From NCBI GenBank assembly GCA_021780095.1, contig JAJXZK010000431.1:1-33154 (forward strand): a DNA stretch of 33,154 bases, given 5' to 3'. Both the position numbers and the translations under genes were made by a program. Below the pieces are notes generated by a model. It saw only the letters and a program-made list of their open reading frames with translations. It had not been told where the DNA came from and did not search any database. This stretch comes from Acidobacteriota bacterium. Its GTDB lineage: Bacteria; Acidobacteriota; Terriglobia; Terriglobales; Acidobacteriaceae. The stretch's first letter is position 1. Each line of letters begins with the position of its first letter. This document shows, piece after piece, positions 24,897 to 33,154 of the stretch.

Positions 24897-27395
24897 TTAC
24901 TGCACATGGACGATAGCTGGGGAGCCCGCAAGCACGGGCAGGATCGATTGCGCACTGTTGCGTGCGGCTGCTTTGGTCACCTGCACGGTGGCATCGCCCG
25001 GGGCCTTCGCCAAGAAGGTCAAGGTGCAGAGGTTGCCGTCGCCGGTGATGCCCTTCACGCCCGGCGGACGCGAGGTGCTGATGGTTACGTCGCCATTGCC
25101 TTCATCTCGATGCACGGTGGCCGTGGTCTGGCCGTCCTTGGCCAGCAGGTCGCCTGTGTCGACGTTGATCAGCTCGAGAACTTTGGGATCGTAGTGCAGC
25201 TGCATGGGCACGGAGAAAACGTCGTGACCGCCGCTCAGGTTCATCTGCATCTGGAATGTACTGCCGACCTTATGGACACTCTGTTGCGGCGAGAATGAAA
25301 GTGCCATGGGACCGCCAGAAGCGGAAGGCATGGGATTTTCTCCCGCTTGCTGCATGTTCTGCGCCATCTGCGTGACTGCCTGATTCGCCGCTTGGGCAGC
25401 GCCTCCGGGCGGGGTGCTTGGCTCAAACGTCAGCGCGCTGTGGCCGGTACGACTGATCACCGCGGAAGAAACATCCGGAGACGACGGAACTTCGCGCAGA
25501 CTTACATTTGTACCCGTTCCGGTGTCGATGGTACGCAGGTTGAGCGGACTGAGGTCAATGCCGCGGACCAAGTGAGGAATCAGGACGAAAACAATCTCAT
25601 CGTTCACCGTTTCCGTCTGTTGCGAGCTGAAAAGATATTTGAGAAGCGGAATCTCTCCCAGTCCCGGCGTGCCTCCGATGGTCAGACTCTGGGAGTGTTG
25701 CAGAATGCCGCCCAGCAGGTTGGCTTGGCCTTCCCGCATGCGGATGACCTGTTGTAAATCCTGTTGTCCGATGACCGGCTGACTGATTCCACCCAGGTTA
25801 CTGTAGCTGGTGATGTTTGAAACGACGATGTGGAGCTTCATCGAAACGTCGTCGTCGTAGTGAATCGTCGGCGTCATTTCGATATTCACGCCGACATCGA
25901 TGTACGAAAATTGCGTGCTGACCAGCGGACTGATGCCGGCTGCGGCAATGCCGGCGCCGGGAGAGAACGAACCAGTCGCGATCGGAACTTTCGAACCGAT
26001 TTTCAGCGTTGCCTTTTCGCCGTCCACGGCGCGAATTTGGGGATTTTGCAGGACGCGTGTATCGGAGTCAGTCAGAAGCATGTTCAGTGTCGCCGTGCCG
26101 ATGCTGATGCCAAAATTGGTGGCGTTCAGATTGCCCAGGTCGTTCAGCGTCAGGCTGCCTGTAGTTGCTGTTGCACCCGTGGTGCTGGTGGTGATACCGG
26201 TGGTGCCGGTCGTGCCGGTGGTAGCAGCGGTCGAGCTTTGCAGCTGTACGCCGATCGAGCCGGGCAATTGCAGGCCAATGTTACGCAACAGGTCCTTGTT
26301 CACTTCCAGTACCGCAATATCGACCACCACTTCCGGCTTGGCCTTATCCAAATCGTCGATGATCTTTTGCGCTAACAACAACTGGTCCGGAGTGCCGCGC
26401 ATCACGATGGCATTCTGGCTGGGCACCGCCTGCATTTTTACCGTGGTGTCCATCAGGTTGCGCACCGCATTCAGCACTTCATTCAGATCGTTGGCCTGGG
26501 TTATGTTTCCCAGGTAAAAGGTTTGCACCGCTTGAGCTTCCAGCTCGGTGCGCTTGGTGCGGGTGTCGGCTGCAACAAAGATTGTGTCGGAGGTAACGGG
26601 ACGCCAGAATGTCTGTGATACGAAAGCGACGCTCCGAAGAGCGTCGGCGAGCGTCACCCGATCGAGATCGATCGGGACGCGCTTCGAGGTATAGTCAGGG
26701 TCGAACAGAACATTGATGCCTGCGAGCTTGCCGATCGTCTTGTAGATTTCCTTGGTGTCGGCCACCATGTGAATGGTCAGCGGCTCATCGGACAAAGGCT
26801 TTAACTGCAGCGGGCCACCAAGATCCCTAAGTTGTCGCTGGCTGGTGGCGGAGGTGACGCTGGAGTGATCCGATACGGCCGGAGTCGCGCTGGACCCATT
26901 GATTTGGGCTCGCAAGCGATCGGCCTCTTGCCGCGCTTCCTCGTATGTTGGATCAATCTCAAGAGCACGGAGGAAATCTGTCAGGGCGTCATTCAGCTGG
27001 CCTTGATCGCGCAGCTTTTTCCCCAAATCCACGTACTGTGCCGCAGCCTGGAAGCGAAGGCGGGTGTAGGACTCCTTGTATTCCATGTCCTTCGGTTTCG
27101 CCAGCCACGCCTGTCGATAGTCCTGGTATGCGGTGATGTAATCTTCGCGAATTTCAGCCTGTTTGCCTTGCTTAAAAAGCTTCTTGGCGGCGTCTGCATG
27201 CAGCGGAGACAACGCACCCTGGATGGCGAATGCGAGCACGCAAAAGCCGATCCAGCCGAACAGGCGCACGGAACGTGAGAGGGGTAGTCTGGACTGCGCG
27301 CAGGACGACGGAGCATTTGCTGGACATGCGAGCGGGTGCGAACTTGCGGCGATATTAAAATTCCGATCGCGAGAAAAATAAAAAGGAAAAGGCAT
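24897..27395 (-). CDS. Secretin (GspD/PilQ-like) with C-terminal cohesin-like domain
   Basis: Outer-membrane secretin of about 832 residues. Order: signal segment (about 45-68, ending LHADA), a TPR-like helical region (about 70-165), STN/N0-like domain (about 200-260, LTIHMVADTKEIYKTIGKLA), N1-type domain with FYLGNITQANDLNEVLNAV, and a Thr/Gly-rich insert (about 415-445). The secretin core has GVNIEMTPTIH, QVIRMREGQANLLGGIL and LGEIPLLKYLFSS with EIVFVLIPHLVR. A final 139-residue domain (694-832; LHYDPKVLELINVDTGDLL) looks like cohesin. ATG 27395 is the best start; the frame runs to 27740 but that part is not secretin-like. It heads the operon with two pseudopilins. The exact signal peptide position depends on the start. 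Confidence 0.93.
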   Translation of the reverse strand: MPFPFYFSRDRNFNIAASSHPLACPANAPSSCAQSRLPLSRSVRLFGWIGFCVLAFAIQGALSPLHADAAKKLFKQGKQAEIREDYITAYQDYRQAWLAKPKDMEYKESYTRLRFQAAAQYVDLGKKLRDQGQLNDALTDFLRALEIDPTYEEARQEADRLRAQINGSSATPAVSDHSSVTSATSQRQLRDLGGPLQLKPLSDEPLTIHMVADTKEIYKTIGKLAGINVLFDPDYTSKRVPIDLDRVTLADALRSVAFVSQTFWRPVTSDTIFVAADTRTKRTELEAQAVQTFYLGNITQANDLNEVLNAVRNLMDTTVKMQAVPSQNAIVMRGTPDQLLLAQKIIDDLDKAKPEVVVDIAVLEVNKDLLRNIGLQLPGSIGVQLQSSTAATTGTTGTTGITTSTTGATATTGSLTLNDLGNLNATNFGISIGTATLNMLLTDSDTRVLQNPQIRAVDGEKATLKIGSKVPIATGSFSPGAGIAAAGISPLVSTQFSYIDVGVNIEMTPTIHYDDDVSMKLHIVVSNITSYSNLGGISQPVIGQQDLQQVIRMREGQANLLGGILQHSQSLTIGGTPGLGEIPLLKYLFSSQQTETVNDEIVFVLIPHLVRGIDLSPLNLRTIDTGTGTNVSLREVPSSPDVSSAVISRTGHSALTFEPSTPPGGAAQAANQAVTQMAQNMQQAGENPMPSASGGPMALSFSPQQSVHKVGSTFQMQMNLSGGHDVFSVPMQLHYDPKVLELINVDTGDLLAKDGQTTATVHRDEGNGDVTISTSRPPGVKGITGDGNLCTLTFLAKAPGDATVQVTKAAARNSAQSILPVLAGSPAIVHVQ

Positions 27396-27480
27396 GAATT
27401 CGGCGCATCCCGGCATTTTCGACAAACCCGAACGAGCAGCGAGTGTTTCGCTCGAGCAAATGCAGCGGTTCGTTACCATC

Positions 27481-27489
27481 AATATACCA
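27481..27489 (-). promoter_or_regulatory. Possible extended -10 promoter for the secretin operon
   Basis: On the - strand the sequence reads TGGTATATT (TGn plus a five-of-six -10). This would place initiation about 80 bases before ATG 27395. No good -35 lies upstream, as expected for extended -10 promoters. The surrounding 27396-27690 region otherwise shows no RNA gene or strong dyad. Confidence 0.35.
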
Positions 27490-27642
27490 TCGGGGGGTGG
27501 GACTGGCCTGGTCCGCCTATGGTTATCGACCGGCGGGACAAATGCCGCGATATGCGTGCTAGCATGGGAAATTGCAGCGAATTCATCCCGGGCCCTGGGG
27601 ACGAGGCCTGCTCCTGACAACCCTCGGTCGAAGGAGTCTGCA

Positions 27643-27672
27643 ATGCGACCAGCCTTGTTGGCATTCGTCTGA
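27643..27672 (+). CDS. Possible nine-codon leader ORF before smpB
   Basis: AAGGAG (27631-27636) precedes an ATG by six bases; the frame MRPALLAFV then stops at TGA 27670, 18 bases before the smpB ATG. The Shine-Dalgarno site is better than anything directly before smpB. It could be a translated leader, the real entry point for coupled smpB translation, or chance. Confidence 0.22.
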   Translation: MRPALLAFV

Positions 27673-27690
27673 AGCGGAAAATGTTCAATC

Positions 27691-28224
27691 ATGCCACGCC
27701 CAACTACCAATCTCATTCCAAATCCGCCGAAGAAGCCCAAGCCACGCGATCCTGTCGCCTCAGGTGAGAGAGATGCAGCCCAGAACCGTCAGGCTGGCCA
27801 CAATTATTTTTTGTTAGAAAAATTTGAAGCGGGCGTGGTGCTGCGCGGAACGGAAGTGAAGTCCATTCGCGAAGGCAAGGCGAATCTGCGCGATGCCTAT
27901 GGCCTCGTGAAGGATGGGGAGGCGTTTTTGCTGAATCTGCATATTGGCCCCTACTCCCACGGCAGCTATACCAACCACGATGCCCTGCGCACCCGCAAGC
28001 TGCTATTGCACGGCGAGGAAGTGCGCAAGCTGCTGGGCAAGGTGCAGCAGAAGGGTCTCACACTGATTCCAACCCGCCTGTATTTTCGCAACGGACGCGT
28101 GAAATGTGAGCTTGCCGTTGCCAAAGGAAAGCAAAATTGGGATAAGCGTGAGACCGAGCGCCGCCGCGAAGACGACCGTGATGCCCGCTCCGCCATCGCC
28201 GCCAGCAAACGCCGCAACGCATAG
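27691..28224 (+). CDS. smpB: SsrA (tmRNA)-binding protein SmpB
   Basis: Partner of tmRNA in trans-translation, which frees ribosomes stalled on broken mRNAs and tags the product for degradation. The 177-residue protein has GHNYFLLEKFEAGVVLRGTE, VKSIREGKANLRDAYG, NLHIGPYSHGSYTNHDALR and TRKLLLH. The Lys/Arg-rich C-terminal tail (KGKQNWDKRETERRRE onward) enters the mRNA path. It carries an about 30-residue Pro/Lys-rich N-terminal extension compared with typical 150-160-residue members. It is divergent from the secretin operon and followed by pepA 57 bases later. The tmRNA gene itself is not in the window. Confidence 0.96.
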   Translation: MPRPTTNLIPNPPKKPKPRDPVASGERDAAQNRQAGHNYFLLEKFEAGVVLRGTEVKSIREGKANLRDAYGLVKDGEAFLLNLHIGPYSHGSYTNHDALRTRKLLLHGEEVRKLLGKVQQKGLTLIPTRLYFRNGRVKCELAVAKGKQNWDKRETERRREDDRDARSAIAASKRRNA

Positions 28225-28281
28225 CGCAGAGCGAAACAGAAGTATCACCGGCTGAAATCTGAAAGGAACAAAAAAATCCAA

Positions 28282-29799
28282 ATGAAAACTTACCTGAAGT
28301 TTGAATCGCTGCAATTTCTCGAAGCGGAATTGTTGGTTGTGCTGGCTGCGGACGCTTCCAGTTCCAAAGACAAGAATGCAGCGGCGGAGCCGGTGCTGCT
28401 GACGAAAGATGCCACCGTGGTAAGCGCCGACAAGCCGGCGTTAAAAAGCGGTGAATTCTCCGCAACTGCATGCGAAACGTTACTGCTGCACGCGCCAGCG
28501 GAACTGAAAGCGAAGCGCCTCTTGATAGTCGGGGTCGGGAAAGCTGCAAAGCTGTCGTTGCCGGAAATTCGCAAGGCCGCGGGAGCTGCGGTTCGTTTTT
28601 CCAAGCCGCGCAAGATCCGACAGGTGACATTTGTGCTGCCGGAATACGAAGGGCTGGATCCGGCCCAAGCCGCGCGGGCCGCGGTGGAAGGCGCATTCGT
28701 CGGCGACTTCGATCCGGATACCTACAAGTCTGACCGCAAGGACCGATCGATCGAGCAATTTACCGTGGTGGCTCCTGCCAGCGCGGAGAAGAAAACGGTC
28801 GAGGCGGCATTCCGCGAGGGAGTCATCCTCGGCGAGTCGCAGAACTTTACGCGCGCGCTGGTCAACGAACCCGGCAACCGTCTGACGCCGACGATTCTGG
28901 GTGAACGGGCCGCGGCGATGTGCAAGGAACAAGGATTGCCCTGCGAGGTCCACGGCACAGAAAAAATTAAAGAGCTCAAGATGGGCGCATTCTGGGCGGT
29001 GGCACAGGGCTCCGATGAGCCGCCGGCGTTGATCGTGATGCGGTATGAGCCAAACGATGCTCCCAAAGATGGGCCGGTGCTGGCGCTGGTGGGCAAGGGG
29101 ATTACGTTCGACACCGGCGGCATTTCCATCAAGCCCGCGGACGGCATGGAGAAGATGAAATACGACATGGCGGGCGGGGCGGCCATGATTGGGGCGATGC
29201 GCGCGATTGCGCAACTAAAGCCCAAAGTGCGGGTGATTGGGATTGTTTGCTCGGCAGAGAATATGCCCTCCGGCAAGGCGTACAAGCCGGGAGATGTTGC
29301 GATCGCAATGTCTGGCAAGGCGATTGAGGTGCTGAATACCGATGCGGAAGGCCGCATGGTGCTGGCCGACGGTCTGCATTATGCGAAGCAACTGGGCGCG
29401 ACCCATTTGATTGATGCCGCGACTCTGACCGGCGCCTGCGTAGTGGCTCTGGGAATGGTAAATGCGGGCGTATTCGCCAACGATGAAGACAGCTATCAAC
29501 ATTTCAACAAAGCGCTGGCGATTTCGGGTGAAAGATTCTGGCGTTTGCCGGTTGAAGACGAATACCGCGAGATGATCGTCTCCCACATTGGAGATATTAC
29601 GAACACGGGCGGCAGCCGTTACGGTGGCGCGATTACGGCGGCGATGTTCCTGAAGGAATTCGTCGATGAAACGCCGTGGCTGCATCTCGATATTGCCGGC
29701 GTCGCCTGGGTGGAAGAGCAGAAGCCGTGGATCGCAAAAGGGCCGTCGGGCGTGGCCGTCCGCAGCATCGTGGAGTGGGTGCGCAGCTACGAAAAGTAG
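28282..29799 (+). CDS. pepA: Leucyl aminopeptidase (M17 family)
   Basis: Cytosolic hexameric di-metal aminopeptidase that removes N-terminal residues from peptides. The 505-residue length fits. The catalytic C-domain shows GKGITFDTGGISIKP (271-285) with Lys272 and Asp277 as metal/substrate residues, MKYDMAGGAA (292-301), and the family signature NTDAEGRMVL (352-361) with Asp354, Glu356 and Arg358. The N-terminal macro-like domain is more divergent, as usual. A purine-rich AAAGGA (28261-28266) lies about 15 bases before the ATG, a somewhat wide spacing. It converges with argS across 29 bases. Confidence 0.96.
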   Translation: MKTYLKFESLQFLEAELLVVLAADASSSKDKNAAAEPVLLTKDATVVSADKPALKSGEFSATACETLLLHAPAELKAKRLLIVGVGKAAKLSLPEIRKAAGAAVRFSKPRKIRQVTFVLPEYEGLDPAQAARAAVEGAFVGDFDPDTYKSDRKDRSIEQFTVVAPASAEKKTVEAAFREGVILGESQNFTRALVNEPGNRLTPTILGERAAAMCKEQGLPCEVHGTEKIKELKMGAFWAVAQGSDEPPALIVMRYEPNDAPKDGPVLALVGKGITFDTGGISIKPADGMEKMKYDMAGGAAMIGAMRAIAQLKPKVRVIGIVCSAENMPSGKAYKPGDVAIAMSGKAIEVLNTDAEGRMVLADGLHYAKQLGATHLIDAATLTGACVVALGMVNAGVFANDEDSYQHFNKALAISGERFWRLPVEDEYREMIVSHIGDITNTGGSRYGGAITAAMFLKEFVDETPWLHLDIAGVAWVEEQKPWIAKGPSGVAVRSIVEWVRSYEK

Positions 29800-29828
29800 C
29801 GCGAACCACTGGCGCTGCAGCAGCGAGT

Positions 29829-31817
29829 TTACATCATCTCAGGGGCTTCGATGCCCATCCAGCTGAGCGTGCGAAGCAGCTCCCGCTGGGCGACGGCTGC
29901 TGTTGCCAGCAGTAGTGTCTTCCGCGTTGGATCGCTCTCCGTCAGAATGTGGTGGCGATGGTAGAAGTTGCTGAATTGCTGCGCCAGTTGAAAAGCATAC
30001 TTTGCCAGGTAGGCCGGCTCCGTGGTTTGGATGGAGCGTTCCAGCACATGCGCGGACTTCGACGCCAGCAGCCAAAGCTCCCACAAGCTGTCGCCGTCTT
30101 CACCAGTGAAATAGGTTGTGGCGTCGACGGCGTCGAATTGTTTTAGCGCTTCTTCCGCGGTGATGTTCGCCTTGCGGAAAATGTTGGCGGCACGGACGAC
30201 GGCATATTGCGCGTATGGTCCGGTCTCGCCTTCAAAGCTGAGCGCGTCTTGAAAATCAAACGCGATCACCGTGTTGCGGGTGTAGCGCAGCATGTAATAG
30301 CGCAGTGCGCCGACGGCAATCTTGCGGGCGATGCTTTGTCGCTCGTCGTCGCTTAGCTCCGGATGACGCGCGTTGACTTCGCCGAGGGCGGAGGCGATAA
30401 GCTTGTCAATCAGGTCATCGGCCTTCACGCCAAAACCCTTGCGGCCGGAAACTTCAATGTAGGCGCGGCCCTGGTCTTCGTCGGAAATTGTGTAGCCGAG
30501 TTCCATGGCGCAGCGCGGCGTGAGCGCGACCATCTCATAGGAGAAGTGGTGGTAATTGTCGGCCTCGTGGGTGAAGCCCATGCCGCGCAGGGCTTCAATC
30601 ACGTTGTTCTGTGGATCGGCCTGGCGCGCGTCGATGACGTTGTAGATGGCGTCGGCGTGGCCGAAATGCGGCAATCCGGACGCAGGCTCGTCGTTGTGCT
30701 CGGACGAAATCCAGCAGCGATCACCGTCGGGATAGGTGTGGAACAAGTGATAGCCGAAGTCTAGGCCGAGCTTGTTGAACTTCCACAAGTGATACGCGAT
30801 GTCTTTGCCGACGTAGCCGACGGTGCCGTTGGAGCGCACGATGACCTTCGCTTCTTCATCTGGATTTTCGCCGTCCGCGCCCTCGGTTCCAGCGCGCCGC
30901 ATCACCCAGCAGCCGGCATTCTTGCCTTCCGACTCCTGGTAGAGGACGCCTTTTTCTTTCATCAATGCGAAGGCGGCATTCCAAAAATGCAGGTGAAGGA
31001 TTTCACTTTCACGCGGCAGGAATTGGTACTCAATGCCGAGCCGCATCATGGTTTCAAGGTGGCGGCGCAAGATGGCTGTCGACACCAGGTCGGCAACGGC
31101 GGCGGTCTCGTTGCTGCCGGCTTCCAGAGCGTGCAGTGTATCGAGGCGGACTTGTTTGCGCGCCTGCTTCTCGCTTTCTTCAGCGTCATACCACTGCGAA
31201 ACGTGGGCGTAGAGGTCCCAGCAGGCGAAGTCGATGCGCTCACCGCGGGCGGCCAGTTCGGCCATCCAGTCCTCGACGGCTGGCAAATCCATTTTTTGCA
31301 ATTGAACTAAAGCGACGACGACGTCGGCGACCTGGACACCGGTGTTGTCGATGTAGTTCTGCACTCCGACCTGATAGTTGGCGGCGCGCAGCATGCGCAC
31401 CAGCGTGTCGCCCAGGATGGAGTTGCGCAGGTGGCCGACGTGCGCCGCCTTGTTGGGATTGATGCTGGTGTGTTCGACCAGAATGAACTCAAAGGCCCTG
31501 GGCAGGCTTTCCATCTGCTGCGCCAGCGCGTGTGCTGCCATGTTTCGATCGAGGCGGCAATTGATGTAGCCGGCTCCGGCGACTTCGAATCCGGTGAATC
31601 CTGGCACGCTGCCGATGGCGGATACGAGTTCCTCGGCGATCTTGCGCGGACCTTTGCGAAGCGTACGAGCTAATTCAAACGCAATGGGCAGGGCATAGTC
31701 GCCCATCTCCACCTTGGGAGGCTCCTCCACCGTGAAGCGAGGAATTTCTACCTGGAACAGTTCCAGCAGGACAGCGCGAAAGCGCTCAAACAAAGATTGT
31801 CGATAGGTGCGATACAC
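29829..31817 (-). CDS. argS: Arginyl-tRNA synthetase
   Basis: Class I aminoacyl-tRNA synthetase charging tRNA-Arg. The 662-residue protein is longer than E. coli ArgS (577 aa). An N-terminal Add-1-type domain (about 1-90) has MGDYALPIAFELA. The HIGH-type motif is HVGH (126-129) in NPNKAAHVGHLRNS. The catalytic core includes YIDNTGVQ, GKDIAYHLWKFNKLGLDF and EHNDEPASGLPHFGHADA. The KMSK position appears as GRKGFGVKADDL. The C-terminal DALR anticodon domain starts around ETGPYAQYAVVRAANIFRK and ends SWMGIEAPEMM. The ATG start gives the N-terminal domain at full length. Confidence 0.95.
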   Translation of the reverse strand: MYRTYRQSLFERFRAVLLELFQVEIPRFTVEEPPKVEMGDYALPIAFELARTLRKGPRKIAEELVSAIGSVPGFTGFEVAGAGYINCRLDRNMAAHALAQQMESLPRAFEFILVEHTSINPNKAAHVGHLRNSILGDTLVRMLRAANYQVGVQNYIDNTGVQVADVVVALVQLQKMDLPAVEDWMAELAARGERIDFACWDLYAHVSQWYDAEESEKQARKQVRLDTLHALEAGSNETAAVADLVSTAILRRHLETMMRLGIEYQFLPRESEILHLHFWNAAFALMKEKGVLYQESEGKNAGCWVMRRAGTEGADGENPDEEAKVIVRSNGTVGYVGKDIAYHLWKFNKLGLDFGYHLFHTYPDGDRCWISSEHNDEPASGLPHFGHADAIYNVIDARQADPQNNVIEALRGMGFTHEADNYHHFSYEMVALTPRCAMELGYTISDEDQGRAYIEVSGRKGFGVKADDLIDKLIASALGEVNARHPELSDDERQSIARKIAVGALRYYMLRYTRNTVIAFDFQDALSFEGETGPYAQYAVVRAANIFRKANITAEEALKQFDAVDATTYFTGEDGDSLWELWLLASKSAHVLERSIQTTEPAYLAKYAFQLAQQFSNFYHRHHILTESDPTRKTLLLATAAVAQRELLRTLSWMGIEAPEMM

Positions 31818-32004
31818 AAGGGTTGTCCGTGGGCGCTGGGCCGCCGAGGCGACCGGGTAGCGAGTCGATGAGTTCGTGGAAAGTTTAGCAGAGTTCGCAA
31901 CTGTGTACGTTGCGAGAAAGCCTCAGCAATACCGTTCGTAGCGTCGCGCAAGGTAGAAGTCTTACCACTATCGTACGACACGTCGAATTCCCGAATTTTA
32001 TGGG

Positions 32005-32439
32005 CTATTTAATAAAGTAGCCGCTCACTCGCCATTGGCCGTTCTGCAGCACCATGGCTACCGTTTCAATTGCGGATTTCTTATTCGTAAATGAAGTGGC
32101 AAAGCGCAGAATGACATATTGCCCATCTGGCGCGCCCGGAACTGAAGTCTTGTAGGTAGAGTCCCGCAGCTGTCTGGAGTTGAGTGCGCCCAGTGGTGCC
32201 CGCACCGCCTCGGCCATCTGCGACCATTTTTCCTGCGATACGGAACCCTGAAATTCGTTCGAAGTGCTCTGCCAACTGGCGTCGTACTTCTTGTCGTCCA
32301 CCGGTTTTAGCCACGCGGTTGCAGACAGGAGCGCCGTCTTTTTTGCCTCGGTGCGGTCATGGAATTGGGTCTGCTGCGCGACGAGAGCAGATGTGGCTAG
32401 CAGGATAGTGAGAAGAGTGAAAGTCGCGGTGCGCCGCAT
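32005..32439 (-). CDS. Secreted DUF4019-type protein
   Basis: A 144-residue exported protein with a signal peptide (about 1-21, ending LVAQ) and a small domain resembling DUF4019: TAWLKPVDDKKYDASWQS, EKWSQMAEAVRAPLG, DGQYVILRFATSFTNK and a C-terminal NGQWRVSGYF. The fold is expected to be a small periplasmic alpha-beta domain; no function is known. ATG 32439 is chosen because a GGAGG site lies eight bases upstream and the signal peptide starts there. The open frame to 32658 overlaps metG's start and is not used. It precedes argS by 187 bases on the same strand. Confidence 0.88.
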   Translation of the reverse strand: MRRTATFTLLTILLATSALVAQQTQFHDRTEAKKTALLSATAWLKPVDDKKYDASWQSTSNEFQGSVSQEKWSQMAEAVRAPLGALNSRQLRDSTYKTSVPGAPDGQYVILRFATSFTNKKSAIETVAMVLQNGQWRVSGYFIK

Positions 32440-32447
32440 GGGACGAT

Positions 32448-32452
32448 CCTCC
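32448..32452 (-). promoter_or_regulatory. Shine-Dalgarno site fixing the DUF4019 start
   Basis: GGAGG on the - strand lies eight bases before ATG 32439, deciding this start over the in-frame ATG at 32466. Confidence 0.8.
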
Positions 32453-32548
32453 AGATACGCGTTCATCCTATCGGGCGCTCTGCGGGAGATCAAATCGCAA
32501 TCCGAACCGAGTTCATTTGACGGTTCGCATGAGGCACCCGGTTGCGGA

Positions 32549-32562
32549 CGCGATCGATCGCG
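32549..32562. promoter_or_regulatory. 14-bp perfect palindrome between DUF4019 gene and metG
   Basis: CGCGATCGATCGCG reads the same on both strands and sits in the 202-base divergent region. A -10-like TATAAG lies at 32583-32588 on the metG side, so the palindrome would abut its -35 zone. An operator is possible, but GATC-rich palindromes also arise by chance. Confidence 0.35.
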
Positions 32563-32641
32563 AAGTCGCAACGGTAAAACGTTATAAGATGAAAGTAACG
32601 CGCTCTCTGGTCTCACGCGCGAGGACTTGAACGCCGACCGC

Positions 32642-33154
32642 ATGCCCATCCAAGACAAAAAGCAGGAAACGAAACCGACGTATTACCTCACCACGCCCAT
32701 CTACTACGTGAATGCCCGCCCGCATCTTGGACACACGTACACAACGGCGGCAGCGGATGCCGTGGCGCGTTGGAAGCGTATGCGCGGGTACGATGTGCTG
32801 TTTTTGACCGGCACTGATGAGCATGGCCAGAAGATTGAACGGTCGGCGGCCAAGGCCGGCAAAACTCCGCAGGAGTTTGCCGCCGAAGTTTCCAATGAGT
32901 TTCGCGGACTGTGGGATCGCATGGGGGTCACTTATGACGACTACATCCGTACCACCGAGCCCCGTCATAAGCGCGGGGTACAGCACTTATTTTCCGAGCT
33001 GCAGAAGCGCGGGTTCATATATAAGGGCACCTACTCTGGCCAGTACTGTGTGTGGGATGAGTTGTATGTGGAAGGGGCGCCGGGGACGCCGTGCCCGGAC
33101 TGCGGCCGCATTACCGAGACGGTGAGCGAAGAGAATTATTTCTTCAAGCTGTCC
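32642..33154 (+). CDS. metG: Methionyl-tRNA synthetase (3'-truncated by window end)
   Basis: The first 171 codons of MetRS, cut by the window edge. The catalytic Rossmann fold begins with TTPIYYVNARPHLGHTYT, whose HIGH-type motif is HLGH (28-31). LFLTGTDEHGQKIE (53-66) follows. The connective peptide carries YCVWDE (135-140) and CPDCGR (151-156). Only one CxxC pair is visible, which suggests the single-knuckle form, with VSEENYFFKLS next. KMSKS and the anticodon domain lie outside the window. ATG 32642 fits the conserved N-terminus. The gene diverges from the DUF4019 gene. Confidence 0.95.
   Translation, partial: MPIQDKKQETKPTYYLTTPIYYVNARPHLGHTYTTAAADAVARWKRMRGYDVLFLTGTDEHGQKIERSAAKAGKTPQEFAAEVSNEFRGLWDRMGVTYDDYIRTTEPRHKRGVQHLFSELQKRGFIYKGTYSGQYCVWDELYVEGAPGTPCPDCGRITETVSEENYFFKLS

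Noticed and set aside
27396..27740. 115-residue N-terminal extension of the secretin frame
   Set aside because: It would overlap the divergent smpB start and lacks secretin features. A proper ATG at 27395 precedes the signal segment.
32440..32641. T-box or other riboswitch upstream of metG
   Set aside because: The interval is short, and no T-box bulge sequence or antiterminator/terminator pair could be seen.

Overview
The window is a GC-rich bacterial chromosome segment from a Gram-negative-type organism. It carries a division and cell-wall (dcw) cluster, a secretin with tandem pseudopilins, and many soil-type housekeeping genes. The secretin with a C-terminal cohesin-like domain, the WxxGxW-repeat secreted protein and the gene mix point to Acidobacteriota (Terriglobia-like). 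This is inference from gene content; there is no rRNA or other marker here to confirm it. No rRNA, tRNA, CRISPR array, transposase or phage gene was seen.

Region 1 (55-12509) is the distal dcw cluster on the + strand: murD, ftsW, murG, murC, ftsQ, ftsA, ftsZ, followed by a single-domain penicillin-binding transpeptidase. murD-ftsW-murG are overlapping or nearly touching. An opposite-strand gene for a secreted glycine-rich WxxGxW protein (3773-5176) splits murG from murC. No murB or ddl lies between murC and ftsQ.

Region 2 (12535-18222) is mostly - strand. A Crp/Fnr regulator, a penicillin acylase-family Ntn hydrolase, a short-chain polyprenyl diphosphate synthase and a membrane-anchored rhodanese are co-directional. 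Divergent from the regulator is an orphan receiver-domain protein, followed by a small ABM-domain protein on the - strand.

Region 3 (18305-22954) holds an unrecognised membrane protein, a 72-bp double palindromic element between convergent genes, a CPBP membrane protease, a glutaminyl cyclotransferase, a DHH phosphoesterase and the ribosome-assembly GTPase EngB.

Region 4 (22972-27395, - strand) is a tight four-gene unit: secretin-cohesin fusion, two GspG-like prepilins overlapping by 7 bp, and a protein matching only the NAD-binding core of urocanate hydratase without its catalytic signature. This unit is the most novel-looking part of the window.

Region 5 (27691-33154) holds smpB, pepA, argS, a secreted DUF4019 protein and the 5' part of metG, which is cut by the window edge. 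No gene-free stretch exceeds 300 bases. The longest (5177-5466 and 27396-27690) are divergent promoter regions.
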